This document shows, in pieces, positions 35,701 through 50,700 of a DNA stretch of 64,000 bases; the first letter of the stretch is position 1, and each line of letters starts with the position of its first letter. The translations under genes were made by a program, and so were the position numbers. The notes beneath the pieces are model-generated. The model saw only the letters and a list, made by a program, of their open reading frames with translations, ran no database searches and was not told the origin of the DNA. The stretch is from assembly GCA_001643675.2 (NCBI GenBank), contig LSRY02000014.1, positions 1,288,001 to 1,352,000 of the forward strand. The letters are read 5' to 3'. This DNA comes from Monocercomonoides exilis. Its lineage: Eukaryota > Preaxostyla > Oxymonadida > Polymastigidae.

Positions 35701-38700
35701 TCTTCGTCTTCGTCTGCACAGCAGGTGTATTCTTCTTCAGCTGCCAATGCTGCGCTGATGCAGGCAGTGAATGCAGAGATGCGGAAGACGATGGCTTTGC
35801 TGCCTGGAACAGATGATTTGGAAGGAGACAAGCTGAAACCAAAGGCGAATGAAGGTGAGCAAGGAGAAGAAGGGAGCAGCTCAAGCAGTTCGAGCAATGA
35901 GCATCAGGAAGATGAGCGCAGGATCCATGGATCAGGGAGAGGGAAGAGTGAGAAGCAAAGAGAGAGAGAAGAAAGAGAAGAGAAAAATGCGATGCTGACA
36001 GACAGTGTGTTCAATGTGCTGATGGAGTCAGCCACGCTCACATCTCCTTCCCCATCCGCCACATCAACTGAGACACTGGCGAAGTCAACCGCCGCCTCAT
36101 CCACTGTCTACATGAAGCGGGAGCTGAATGCAGCCAGCGCTGTGCCTGTGATCAACGCAATCGGACACAACTTCCCGCCGTCTCTGTCTTCAGACCCAAG
36201 CGTACTCACTGCCAACTCTTTCCTTCATGCCGACCATGCACACAAGAGAGCAGTGTTTGCTGGTTATGTGGAGTCTGTTCTGATCCCGTCGCTGACACGA
36301 ATTGCTGCTAAATGTGATGATGAAGTTGGGCTGCTGCGGTGTGGCTTTGCGACAACTGAGCCGTCGCCAACAGAGCTGGCTCCGTTCATCATTGCTTCCA
36401 ATTCAGCGCATGCAGCTTATCCGTCGGTAGCTTCATACAACCACCAGCTGTCACACACACAGACAGACACGTCAGCTGTGTGGTATGCTGCTTCATTTGA
36501 GCCAAAGGGTGTCTTTTCGCTCTCATTCACACAGCGTTTCACGTCGTATCAGGGCACCTTCAGATCAACAGACATCACTGGAGTCACAGGTGGGACTGGG
36601 GTTGGAGCGTCAGCATCAGCTGCTCCTGTCCCATTTTCCTTCATTGCATCACTAGCATCAACCAAGTTTCTGTCAAAGGAAACCTCATCTTCTTTGTTTT
36701 CAAAAGGTGACCACGATTTTGGGAGCGAAGTGGAGAATGAGCGGAGGCTGGTGGCTGCTTTATCAACAGTCATGGCTCGTTCTTATCTTTCGTCTGGCTA
36801 TTCAATATATGCATCAGCAGAAGCATCAGCTGCTCGAGACGAGCTGGGTGTGTTTCCCCACACGACGCTGTTTGATCTCCCGCAGCTGGTGAAGTCACGG
36901 ACACGGCAGATGTTCCGCATTGGCGACGGCACAAACACAGCGCTTTCTGCAGCGACTACAAGAGACCTGGAAGAGGAGATGGACGATGATGACTTAACGT
37001 TCGCACAGGCCATCATTGGCTTTGCGCACGGTGACTTGGAAGCCGGAACAGCGAAGAAGCGGGAGGCAGTGGCGAAGGAGGACGAAGTCGATTTGGCGAT
37101 TGAGAAGATGCCGGGCACAGGAGACTTGGGTGAGATGATGGGCACAACACCCAGGGAGCTTGTGACATCCACAGCACTTGCATCACGCAGGTTATCAAAG
37201 GCGATCCGGACAGCAGAAGAAATGATGGTGGAGAAGCTGAAGCTGAGGATCGATAGAGAGGCACGCATCTGGCTGCTGCTGAGGGACACTGAAATCCCAA
37301 CATTTTCGCTCAGTTCGCAGAAGAACAAGATGGAAATGAGAAGACACAAGTCGAGCAACACCTCAGCCAATGCGCAGAACAAAAAGGGAGCACCTACTGC
37401 TTCGTTCAGGTCGACAGACAGAGGAAGATTGCCTGAAGGAGCACTTGAATTGAATGATGAGAGAGAATTGCTGTATGACGCATCAGAAGCACTTCAGGGA
37501 GTGGATGGCCTGTGGGCAGCTGGGTCGCTGGATGAGATGATCGACTCGTCAGATATTGCACAGACGAACAGGATATGGACAGAATCTGGGTTAAGAGAGT
37601 CGAGAATGATGAAGGATGAGCACAAAATGAAGAGAGAAAAGGAGAAAGAGCAGAAAGACGCATCGGCTTCTGCTTCAGCCTCATCATCGAGCTCCTCTTC
37701 ATCATCCAGTTCTGAGTATGGAGGAAACGACAATGCAATAGCTGTTCCTCAGCAGCTTTTGTCGCCTGAAGCTGAAATTGTGCTTATCAGACAGCGTTTG
37801 ACAGGCGGAGAAGATTCACCTGCTGCAGACCTGTTGGCCATTCTGATATACGAAAGGACACAAGAAATCATCGAAATCAGAGAGCTCGAAAAGATGCAGA
37901 ACAAAGTCTCCTTACATACAAGCGCAATGGGATCATCTGCATCTGCTTCTTCTTTCTCTTCTTCCTCTTCCTCTTCCTCATCTTCATCCGCATCATCTGT
38001 GGGCATACTCACCCTCCCTTCAACAGACCGGAAATTCTCTCGTGTTCTTAACTCCAGATTCTTCTCTTCTCCTCTTTTCTCCCACTCGCTCGTCACACTC
38101 TGGTCTGCTATGGCCAAAGAGAGAGGCACACCTTCCGTCGAAGCTGTGCTGATGTCTTCATCGGCCTCTTCCTCCACCACATCCCTCGCCTTCGACGTTG
38201 TTTCCGCTGCTGCTGCTTCGACCTCAAATTCTGGATCTTCTGCCTCTGCCCCACAAGAAGAATACGCCCGCATTGCACTCGAAGGCACAGCAGAGGCCTG
38301 CTCACTGCTTGCCCGTTTAGCCGGCCAGCTCCGCCACAACATCAACGACGTTGCTTCGCAGCAGCTGGCTGTGGTGTCACCCGAAGCTGCGGAGTACTCC
38401 ACTGCTCTGGCTTCTGTTGGAAGCGCCTCCGCCGCCACAGGCACAGTCGCGTCACAGGGAATGGCAAGAGCTTCGTATTTCCCGTCAAACAGACAGACCT
38501 TCCGCTTTGCATCTTCAGCTGCAGCAGGCGCGGCAGGAGGCACAATGACATTGAATGTGGGAACGATGACATCAACAATGGGAGACGACAGCTCAGCCTT
38601 TGTCGATCCAACATTGACGTTTGTACTCGATTTGTTCGATTCGAAGACGCTTTCCTCGCTTCGCCTGGCGCCTTCAACGCTGATGGAGGAATGGGATATG

Positions 38701-41700
38701 CTGGATGCAGCCTTCACCTCGCTTGTCTCTTCCTCTTCATCTCCTTCCTCGTTTCTGTCTCCTTCCTCTTCCTCTTCCTTTGCAGCTCTATCGCCCACAT
38801 CACTGGCGCTCCCTTCACCACCACACCTGTCACCTCAGCCTTGCATCCCCCGCCCTTTCTCTTCTGTCATGTCGCACAGAGTGCCTATTGTCCCTCCTCT
38901 GCCTCTGGCTGTGCACAAGATGCAGTACTACTCCCTCTTTGACTCACTCGCCGGCATCATCCCTTATCTTGCACACTACGCCCCTTCTGCAACTCTCCCA
39001 ATCCTCACATCACCTGGCTTCATCCGTCTTATCCTCCACAAACACGCTCCAATTGCAGTGACAGCCTCACTCGCACTGCAAAGGGCAATGACGCTGCTTC
39101 CGAACTGCCGAGCATCCATCGTGTTTGCGATGATCGACGAAATTCAGCACTTGCCAGACACACTCAGCTATTTATATCAGTCAGATCTTTCAGCCTCGTC
39201 TTCATCTTCTGGAGGCTCCTTCTTCTCCAAAAAGAAAGGCAAATCTGTTGTCAATGAGAGCGAATCACAAGCTTCTAACCAAACCTCCTCTGCAGCCGTC
39301 TCATCCTCACGTGTAGGCCACTACTCACTCTGTTCCTGGAACTACTGGCTCGACCCGTTCAACCAGATGACAATCAAACCAGGCGGGACAGAAGCAGAAC
39401 ACAGAGGGAAAAGCATTCGCGACAAGATGCTGATAAGAGGCAAAGAGACGGACCATCCACTGAACAGCTCAGACAGAGGAAGCTCAGTCATCCAAGCGTC
39501 GATTCAGCCGGGAGCAGCATCAATGCGCTTCCTCCACTCGAACGAGCACGCCGTGCTGGTGATGGTCGCCCAGCTGCTTCTGCTGCTGCAGCAGTGGGAC
39601 CGCTCGCTTATTGCTGAGCTGGCTGCACTGAATGCGAGGCTCTCTGTCACTTTGTCTGTGCCCAATGTATCTCCTCTCTCTCGCACCATCCAAGAGACCA
39701 TGGACAGAGCTAGTCAACAGGGTGATGGAATGTACCAGACTGCTGCTCCCATCACTGTTGATCAGACTGTTTCGACTCTTTCACACTCAGGCTTTGGGTT
39801 TTCGGTTGTCGCATCTGATGCTTCCACTCCGCTGAGCGGGATCAGCATCACGTCGCGTGCACACATTGTGGCTCTGCTGCAGCTGCTGCAGGCGGTTGAT
39901 GGTGTTGCCCTGTTTCTCTTGGGCCATGCTTCTCCATCTGCACGTGCTGTTCTCTTGCGTTTGATCAGACAAACACATCTTCTGCAGGAAAGCGCGATTT
40001 CTCTCTATGCAACAGCCAAACACGCACACATTATCCATCTTCAGAGACGTATTGAACTCTGCCAGAAGGAGCTTACAGCTGTCAGAGGGTTCATGAATGC
40101 AGCAGGCAAGAAGCAGAGCAACGTGCCTGCATATCAGTCGAGCATGCAACGGAAGAACACAGCACTCAACAAGAAACAACTGGCACAGATGCAACAGCAA
40201 CAGCAGGAGCCAGCGAAGAAAGAGCACCGAATGGACAGACCGTTCCGCCTGCTTCTGTCACACTTGAAGCAGATGCTGCTGAAGGAGACGAACCAAAGTC
40301 TGCCAGTTGTTGTGCACCCGACTCTCTATGACGTCATTAGTGGGCAGCGTTCTGAGCCGTTCACTCTGAACAACAACTTCTTCACTGGAGACGAGCGGTG
40401 GGTGCCTGGCTCTTCGTCACGCTTAGCGAATCCAGCATCGCTTGCACAAGTGCCAACAGTTTCGAGTGATGTTGTCATCGGAGACAAGACAGCTCCTTCG
40501 TCAAAGAGCATCACTGCCAGCATTCAGGCATCAAACCCACCACTTGCATCAACTGGATCGTACAAGCGCTATTCGCAGAACACACCAGCTGCATTCCTTT
40601 CTCGCCCTCGTGCGCTTCTTCCTCCATCACTGGGTGATGCCCCACAGTCGCTTTCGCTCTCAGCTGTTTTGTACGGAGGACGACCCGTGACAGAGCAGAC
40701 AATGAACATTGAGCAGTTCTCGGGAACTTACATCCCTCGTCCTCTTTCAATGGGAGGAAATGCAATGAGCTCCATTGGCAGGAGAGGCGCAGGAATGATG
40801 GGATCTGGTGGTGGAGGGCAGTCAATGATATCTCTGTTTGGTGCAGCGACCTCACCACCTGCCATCTGCTTCACACCACAGACAGTCAGATGGCTGTCGT
40901 TGTTAGCAGCTCGCCGTGCAGCTGCAAAGAGCTCATCTCCATCGGCTGGTTCAACATGGGTGCTTCTGCTGCCTTCCTTGCGTGCTCCAAGCAGCCCTGG
41001 GCAGCTTGTACCTGAAGAGCCGCTGGACGATTTTGAGCAGTGGATTGCAATGGCCATCACATCTTCTAGCAAAAAACGCTCACCAGACAAGATCCGCCGT
41101 GATGTTGCACAGATGTTCCATTCATCCGACAGCGCTAATTCTCCGCTCAGCACTTCTCCATTCGCATTGATCAGAGCTCTGAGGGCGGCACAGGAAAAGC
41201 CGCTGAAAGGGCTTGGACGGAAGATTGTGGCAAGCGCATTCCGTTCTCTGAACCAGACAGTGTCTGCCACACCCGATACATCTGGTCTGAACAGCGGGAA
41301 TCCAAACGGAGACGACAAGCCGCTTTCACTGATACCTGCACTGGGATCGTTTATCACCGCAGCAACAGGTGTTGGAGACAAAGGAAAAGACGGAGACAAG
41401 AAAGACGGAGACGAAAACGAAGCATTGGCAGTGAGTGGCTCAATGGGTGGAGTTGGAGATGGAGCAGGAGATGGAGGAGAACAGGAAAAGAAGAAGAAAG
41501 AATCATCACCATTTGAGCCTGTTGTGACAACTCCATCAATCCTTTGGATTGTTGCTGTGCTGGCTGGGATGGATACGTTTATGGGTGAAGCAGATTTCGG
41601 AACAGATTACAATGAAAGCGAAGAAGAAAGAGATTTGCGAGACAAAGAAATGCACAAATACAACAATGTTGCCCTGGTGAATGCTGGTCTGCAAGCTGGA

Positions 41701-44700
41701 AAGACGCTGGAGGAGGCAAAGAGAGCTGTTGTTGTGAGTGATGAAGAACCAGGAGAAGGAGACAAGAAGAAAGGAGGACGCACAAAGGATGATGCTGTTC
41801 GTATTGGTGGTGATTTGGGGAAGAAAGAAAGCGGATGGCGAAGGTTTGTGCGGTGGCTGTTTGGCGAAAAGGGAAACAAGATTCTTCAGCTTGGAAAGAA
41901 AGAAGAGAAGCAGTTCAATCATTTGCTTCCACTGGAGCGTTATTCATCTCTTCATCTATCGTCACTCGCTGACATATTCACCAACAAGCACTCACTGGAG
42001 ACGCTGTGGTCGGCCGTGCTGTCAGAGATTGACCAGCAAGTGAGCGTCTGTGGATCGCGTGCCACGCTGCGTGCATACCACAAGGCAGCTGCTATTTATA
42101 CACGGCACATCACTCGTGTTCCAGAGGACTATTCGGCTGCTGTGAAACTTGACTCTGCATTTGAGGTGGGAATGCGCTCGATGGTTGGAAACACACTGAT
42201 TGGCACGCTCACCCTCGGACCAGTGACGTCTGCAGATATTGTAAAGCTCTCTTGGAACAGAGATGCGAATAAAGCGCTTCTGACACATGCGCCACCTGCT
42301 GTCAGAAGGAAAGAGATGAACAGCTGGCGATCTTCGAGACATGCTGCTTCTTCTCCACAGGAACAACAATCATCGTCTTCTTCTTCATCTGAGCCAACAG
42401 AAGTTGAAGTTCGATCAGATGAAGGAATCGACAACGAAATGCCATTTGGCGAGTTTGAATGGACGAGGCATCCGCGCTATCCATTCACACCTGCTTTTGC
42501 GACAACCTCATTTGCGCAGTCTGCTGTGAGTGTGGATGACAATGGCTATTCTTCAATTGCACTGGAGCGGTTCTCCACAAAGTATTTCAATTCTTATGTA
42601 CCCAATGTGTTCTTTGCACTGTGTTCTCAAATCCTGTCATTCCAATATGCAGCATCGTTGGCACTGTCTCATGCTCATCCGCATCTTCACCTACCCATTT
42701 TGACTCAATTTGAACAGTGGGTGAGCACATACTTCCCACAAACAAAGAAGGACGAATCTCTTCAACAGGCAGATGCAAAGGGAGGAGCAGACATCACAAA
42801 GGATGCTGCATCTAATGCTAAAAGCCACTTGAGATTTGTTCAGTTTGCAATTGTTGAAGATCTCATTCCGCGTGTGTTGCGTCTTGTGGCTATCAACGAC
42901 TCATTCACTCTGTCTCTTTCACTCACACCTGCTCCATTGATGAGGTATTATCTGTCATTGTGTGCAGCTGTGATCAACCACCCACTTCTGCGAGGCTCCG
43001 TTCCTCGTAAGACCGCCTTTGGCAATGTGCTTGTTCCTCAGCGGGTACGTCTGGCATATCGAAGAGAACTGGGGAAACTGCAGAGAATGAAAATCGGAGC
43101 AAATGAAGGAGTGGATGAGGATGATTATGTGGCTGTGGATGCGAAGGATGCTGCGAAATACAGAAGGCAGCAAAGACGAGCGGGTGTTGTTATTCGGAAG
43201 ATGCAGATCTCGAAGAAAGGGAAGATGGATGCAGAGATGATGGATATGTCTGATGCCGAAGAGGACATATACGAGAACGATTCAGAAGACAGCGGAGAAA
43301 ACGACGAGGACGCGAGCGATGAAGAGCTGACTGAAAGTGAATATGGAGCAGATTTGGAAGAAATGGATGCGTACGCCAGAGGAGCAGCAGATCCAGATGG
43401 CATTCTTCTGGCTGAGAAGGACCAAGTCAAGCGAAAGGGCAAAGAGAAAGAAGGAGGAAAAAGCGAGCTTCCAATTGCAGCACTTCTTGACAGTTCAGAA
43501 GATGGGAAGAAGGATACACCTGCGAATTCGCTGCCATTCCTGGGTCCGTTTTCTCAGTCCCTGTTTGCTGGAAAGGGAATGCTTGTGTCGATATTCCCTC
43601 AATATGCTACAACTGACGAAGGAATGGTGGATCTGGCGAATGCCGTTGACTTCTTCCTGAATGCACAATCTGCAGCACCAAGCCAGAAGAAAGCAGGAGC
43701 AGCAGGTGGAAGCCAGTCAGCAATGCTTTTGTCTTCCATTGCGAATCTGTTCGGCCTGATTGGCTATCCAGCAAATCCACTGTGGTTTGTTGTGCGTGCG
43801 TCTGAGTCAATTGCTGCATTGGCTGCACTTGCACGAGCACTCACAACTGCGTTCATTCCGCCAAACAGCCTCAGACTCCACCCGCCTCGCCCAGTTGTTG
43901 CGACAGCAGAGACGTTGAATGAGTACACGGTTGCTTGCGGAATGATCCCATCTTTGTTCATGTTCCAAACAGATGTAGCAGATGCTCTATCGACTCAGCT
44001 CAGTGCATTGTCTGTGTTCCCGTTTGCATCCACAGGCAGCAGCGTTTCATCAGTGTCAGATCCAGAGGAAGATGCTACTGAGTCGAGCACTGCACCTTCA
44101 CTGTATGCGCCAGATGCTTTCCCAAATCCAATCCACATCTCCACTCTCTTCTCTCTTTACTCCTCACTCCTCCAGCGCTGGCTGTGGCGTGTGAACACGG
44201 CTGTTTCAGGCGATCTCTTTGGCCATCCTCTGTCTGCTTTAACACTTTCAGTTGATCCTCAGACACTCCGTGGTGCTTCTGCTGCTTTGGCTGACTATCT
44301 GATCGTTTCAGCCACAGGAGCTGAGCCGCGTGCGCTGCGCAGTGCAACTGTGGAAGGCGTTGCACAGGCCATTGCAGACACTGTTTCCACTGAGCCTTGT
44401 GTGATCAACACGGCAAATGCTTCGTTCAAGGCATATGCACCAAAAGGGTTGCCTGTGCTTCCAGCATCGACTGATGCTCTTTCCTTTGAGAATCCTTATT
44501 CATCGTCGTATTCTGTCTTCTCCACGTCTTCCTCTGCTGCGTCTTCTGTGTATTCCACCACTGAGCAGCTGAGAAGGAAGCTTCCAACAGAAGAGTCACC
44601 AGGGCAAGAACTGTTTGATGACTTAATCCTGATGAGAGATCCACTGGAAGATGCGACGTTGCCTTCATCCACACCACTGACAGTATCAGCTTTATCATCT

Positions 44701-47700
44701 CCTTCTCTTAGAAAAGTATCGTCTTCACCCATTTATCTACTGCCAACTACATCCACATTTGCAGCAAGCGCTCCAGTTCACGCTGACGCTGATGATCTGA
44801 AGCAGAAGAGGCCAATTCCACCACTTCCCGCAATATGCACCATCGACATTCACTCACATCTTGATGCCCTGCCACCAGCTGCCCATTCACGCGGTATGCT
44901 CCATGCTTTACTCCTTTGGCCACCTGCAGCTCGTCTGGAACTTCTGCGGTTAACACTCAACTTCGCAGCACATGGAGACTTTGCAGTGCCAATGCAGATA
45001 CTCACAAGGAGATCTGCCAGACGTCTGCTTTCGCACATTCAGAAGAGATATCCCGACTTTGTGAGGCAGTTCATGCACGAAGAGAAGAAAAAACGAGACA
45101 AAGAGCTCGAGAAGGACAAGATAGGAGGTGATCGCGACAAAGATGACGATGACAAGAAGAAAGGGAAGAAGAAAGACGGAGAGCAGAGCCTGTGGGCTAA
45201 AAGCGGAGGAGCGCGCGGAAGGCCGAGGAAGAACGAGCAGATGACGTGGCTGCGCCGCCCAATCGTGACTGTTGCCACAGTCGTTGACTCCTTCTGGCAT
45301 TGGATGTTTGCACTTTCAGGCAATGCACACTCGGCTGTCTCGTCGCTGCTGCGCTTGTTTGACCCACGCCTGCCTCATATCATTGCAGCGAACCATCTGA
45401 AGCCGTCGACACTGGCAGTGGATGCAAAGAGAGGCGTGCAGAAAAAGAACTTGAAATGGCTGATGGTGAAGGAGAAGAAGAAGATTTCTGTGCCATCATC
45501 GTCATCTTCTTCCTCATCATCATCTTCTTCTTCTTCCTCATCTTCATCATCCAAAGATGCATTGGATCCAAACTTCCCGTCAGGCATCATCCATCCATAC
45601 ACATTCCCTCCTGTCATTGCGGAGCCCATTGGCGATAACGCCTGGCACATTGACCAGCCGATGCTGCTTCGCGAGCTGCGAAAGGAAAGAGTGAAGTACA
45701 AAGTGTTTATCAACAAGCACCCGGAGATTCTGACTGAAATGGTCACTTCTTCTGCTTCTTTGACGACTTCTGCTGGAATGAAGGCAAAAACGAAGACGAC
45801 TGCAGTCACACGCACACAAACTGCACAAGGTGGAGCACGAGGAAGAGCAGGGCAAGTGAAAGATGAGGAGCTGGTGTGCACATTTGAGATCTCTGACATC
45901 CCCACAAAAGAGCTGATTGTGGGTAAAGAGCCATTGCTTCCAGCTATTTATGCAGAAATCGAGAAGGAGATGCTGGTGGAAGGCGCGCAGATGAACAAAA
46001 ACGGAAGATTGAGAAGCAAAATAGCACGAGGAAATCTTTCAAAGGGAGCATCATCTGCAAAGGGAGGCAAAGATGGAGAAGGGAAAAAGGGCAAAGAGAA
46101 AGGCAAAGGCAAAGGAAAAGGCAAAAACAAGGAATCAAAAGCAGACAAGTCATCAGCATCAACAAAAGCGCTGCCGCCGCCACCGCCTCCGCCTGGCTTT
46201 GCTGCAAACAACATGATGGCTGTCGTGGCTGCCTCAAAGAAATCATACAAGACATCACGTTTCGATGCATCACAACCGCCTTTCTTGTCTCTTCTGATTT
46301 CTGATCGCTCTTTGTCGTTCTTTGTATTTGCTGAGGATTCTCAAAGAGCAGTCTCTCGCAATCGTTCTTACTGCGGTGCTGCTCTGCCACCTGCTCCGCG
46401 CTACTCATACACTGCTGTTGATCTCCCATCTCTTGTGGCGCCTTCCCCTGTTGCATCGAGTCTGGCTGTGGCTGCTGATTATGCTGACTCCTCTGCGCCT
46501 CTCTCGCGGCATCGCACTTACGCACCTGCGTTCTTCCACTCCACAAAGCAGAGCTTGGCTGGCTTTTCGTTCTCGTTTGCTGCGTCTTCTTCACTCAAAA
46601 GCGAGCCTTTCTTAGCGCTGTTGCTCAGCTTCTATCCACAAGTGCTGCTGCCAAAGATGCTGAACAAGGCATTTTCTGAAGACTTCCCCATCGGCCCGCT
46701 GTTCCGCATCCACTTGCTGCGTTATCTGTCATCTTCTGACTGGGATCCAGAGTCATTTGTGTCTTCTTCATCTTCCACAACTTCTTCTGGTGCATCATCT
46801 ATTCCACCTCGTGTCTCCTCCACATTCTCAAACGAAGTGCCCACACTCGAATCAATGACTCCTCAGGAAAGAGAGAGAACTCTGCATTTCTCTGCTGTTG
46901 TGTGCTTTGCATTGTCACATCTGATGTCGTCACTTCCAACTGTCCGTGCAGCGTCTGTTGAAATCCTCAGAAAAGTGCTGCGTTTCAAGCTTTCTGAGAT
47001 TGAGCACGAAGAACTGATGATCAGAGAAGGAAAAATGAACATTGCAACAAGCGGATCTGCATCTGATCTGTCTCTTGCACAGGATGCGCAACAGCAATCT
47101 CAAACATCTGCTTCATCATCATCTTCTTCTTCTTCATCCTCATCGTCTGCACAATCAGGAACAACGAAGGATTCGGCACCTGCATACAACGGCCCCAACT
47201 TTGCACAGAAATGCTCATCACTTCTTTTGGCACTTTCATTGCTTCATCACCACACGCCAGGTCTTTTGAATGCATCGTCTGTAGAAGCTCTCTTCCAATC
47301 AGGCGCTGCCATCTCTGACTCTGTCTTCCGCGCACTGCCCACTCTTCTGCTGCCTGTTGTCCAGTGGGCTTACCTGAACTTAGACAAACTGGCATTGTTT
47401 ATTCCAACACCATCACCAACTTCTCTTCATCTGTCAACAGAGCTTGTTCCATACTCAATGACATCACACCAGCTGAACGGCAGAACAATCTCGCTCTCAA
47501 CTTCTGTGCCGTCTGCATTCACTTACTCCACAACAAACGATGCAGTGTGGGCGCTGCGTCCGCTTCTTCTGGGAGAAGCAGAGAGCGAAGAGCTGAGCAA
47601 CCGCATTGCGCTGAGGCTGCTGGAAACAGACACACCGTTTGCAACATCACAATCATTACTCAGGACAATAGCGCCATGGGCAGAGCATGCTGATCTGTTG

Positions 47701-50700
47701 CATGCCAGCCAGTCACAGCGGGAGCAGTTCCTGGGCATTCTGCTGGCGATGGTGCAGATGTGGCTGAAAGGGAAGCATGTTGTGCTGAAGAGGCATATGC
47801 ACAAGGGATCTGGTGTGGCAAGCAGAGTGACGAGTGCTGGTGGGCAGATTGGAGAGAAAGCGACTGCGGCTATTCTTCCGTTTGACAGAGAAGTTGGAGA
47901 CAGAGGAAGGCTGAGACGAAAGGAGAAAGCGAAGACAAGAAAGCAAAGCAGCATGCTCAAGAGGAAAGAAGGAGACGAGTCAGAAACAGACGATGATGAC
48001 ATGTTTGGCCCGGATGCAGAAGACAAACGTATTCAGACAGAAGTACTGCAGCTGTCAGATGCTCTTCAGAACAACATTTCTTCTCTTGTTGCCGGCGGCT
48101 CGTCTGTCGGAGGAGGACAAGGAGGACACATCTCCTCTTCAACTGTGTCGCTTCTTGGAGCACTTGTTGGATTCACCTCGAAGATGGTTGCTCGTCCACT
48201 AACTTCTTTGCCTGCACTGCCTTCGTTGGCTGTGGGTGCAGATGCTGATAGCGATTCATTGCTTTCATCATCTTTGGCACTTTGGGAGCGTCTTGCGCTT
48301 TCTCGTTCTTCTCTTTCGGACGATTCATCGTCTTCTCCACAGCAAGGAGGTGCTCCCGTGAGTGGATCGCAGCTTGTTGGAGGGAAAATCGGAGGAGGAA
48401 ATATTTTGGCTGGATTAACTCCTGCTGCAGCAGCTGCTTCGTCTGCAGCTTCTTCCTCAGCATCATCTTCTTCTTCGATGGGAGGAAATGCACCGGGCAG
48501 CAACACGTCTGCTCTTGTCGCAAAGGCCTCGAATCCATTTGCGGTACCTGCAATGCCTCTTCCTTCGCTCTCACTAACATCAAGCTTACAAGCTGGCTCC
48601 AATAAAGCTACAGCATCATCTCTGCTTCTGAGCAACAATCCACCACCGAACCTCACATTGGTTGTCCGTTTTGTACTGTCATCTGCTTTCCTGCGTCGCG
48701 ATTCAATTGTGTCTGCATTCCTGATCACCCGCGGGCTTATCCGGTCTCATTCAGTGACTGTGCTGAATGATCTGTGCCTTCTTTTGACACCCACAGCATG
48801 GAAAGCACTCCAAGGAGTAAATCGTGCGACTCTTCTGGAGATGAAGAAGAGACACCGCACTGAGCAGCAGTTCAACAACGAGGCACTTGCGATCTCTGCA
48901 GCGACAGGTGGCAAGCAGAGAAGAGGGCTTGGCCACGGCAGAACCAACAGCTTTGCTGGCGGAAGCCCAGGGAAGGGATCAATGCATCAGATATCAGCAA
49001 CACTGGCAAGTGCAGCCACACCAGCACTGGCAGCGCTGTCTGAAAGAGACAGAGCGAACATTGTTGCAGCTGCAAGCTCAGCTGTATCACACACAGCACT
49101 TCTGAAGAGGCAGAAGCAAGAAATGAAACAAGTGCAGTCTCAGCTGATGAGCCAGTCGAGACAAGCTGCTCTGGCAAGAGTTGTGGCTGCGCATATTCTG
49201 GGTGCCCATGCAAGATCGGATCCGTCGAGTGTGGAAGCATATTTGCCAGTTCTCCTTGCATTTGCAGTTGTTCATGCAGCCACACCGCATGCTGTGTTGT
49301 CGTCATCTACATATTCTTCACCAGCAGCTGGTTGCTCTGCCTCAGGAGACAATGGAGAGGACATCTCAATGAGCGTGTTTGCGAATGTTACCGAGCTTCA
49401 GGCACAGGAGAAGATGGAGCGGTGCAGCCAGATGGCATCTGGAGGCTCTTCAAGAAAAGGTCCATTCCAGCCGAAGAACACAACGAATGGAATGACAGCA
49501 AGTGTTGATGTGGCGATGCAGACATTCCTGATGCGTATCTTGGAGACTCTTCTTGTTGTGAGATACCAGCAAACACCGCCTGCAGAGCCTGCAGCTGACG
49601 AAGTAGCTAAACAGGCCGTGGCAGCAAGTGTGACGGCAACGGATCCGCTTTTGATGGAACCACCACCGCCGCCTCCTCCACCAGCACCAGAAGAAGAAAC
49701 AAAGAAGAGTGATTCAGAGAAAGGCGCAGATGATAAGAAGTCTACAGAAGTCACACAACAGGCACAGATTCCGCCAACATCAGAACAGTCTAACGAGCAA
49801 TCATCACACACACCAACACTTCTGCCACCATTCTCACCAATGGTGGATAAGAAGAAAACAGAGCAAGCCAATTCTCCTTCACTTAATGACAAATCTACAG
49901 AATCACGTTCTCGATTCTCTGATTATTACCCGAGCAAGCTTGGAGTGGCAGAGACGATGGCACGGGAGAATCTGTCGCATCTTGTGGAGAAGTATTCGCA
50001 CGCAACAACATTCTCTGGCTCTTCCTATGCATCCACACATTCCGCTGTCCAGGTATCGTCTTCGTTTGACCCTTCAGTGTTTCCAATCAATTGGGACTGG
50101 CAGGATGAGCTGCTGTCAGAGCACTGCCTGAACCCAGACTCTGTCCAGATGATCAAAAACAAGAATCTGAAGATCCGGACAAAGGGTCCTTTCAACCAGA
50201 GCGACGAGCTGGCGCCGGAGAGCCAGGACGGCAACATTGGAGAAGAAGGAGACATTCGTTTCATTGAAGTGAAAGTGGATCCACGTGTGAGCGACGATTC
50301 GTCTCTGTTTGGAGCAACGATGGAGAGCAAGAAAGTGGAGAGTGATTCAGACGATGACTCGGATGATGATTCAGACAGCGATTCTGATGACAGTGCTGAT
50401 GATGAGAAACTCAATGAGGATGAGCTAAAGAAGAAGCGGGCGAAGAGGAAGGAGAAACAGGAGATAAAGAAAAACAAGAAAGAGGAGAAGAAGAAGGAGA
50501 AATTAAGAAGGAAAGAAGAAAAGAAGAGGAAGCGAAGAGGAATGATGATGCAAAAGTTGATCAGCACTCGCAGGTGGAACTTCGAGAACGTAGACGATTT
50601 GGATGTAGACGATGATGACGAGTGGAATGGCATGAACACAACACCATCAGCTGCTTTGTCACTGAAAAAACAGTCACAGAATGTCCAGTCAGCAACAGCA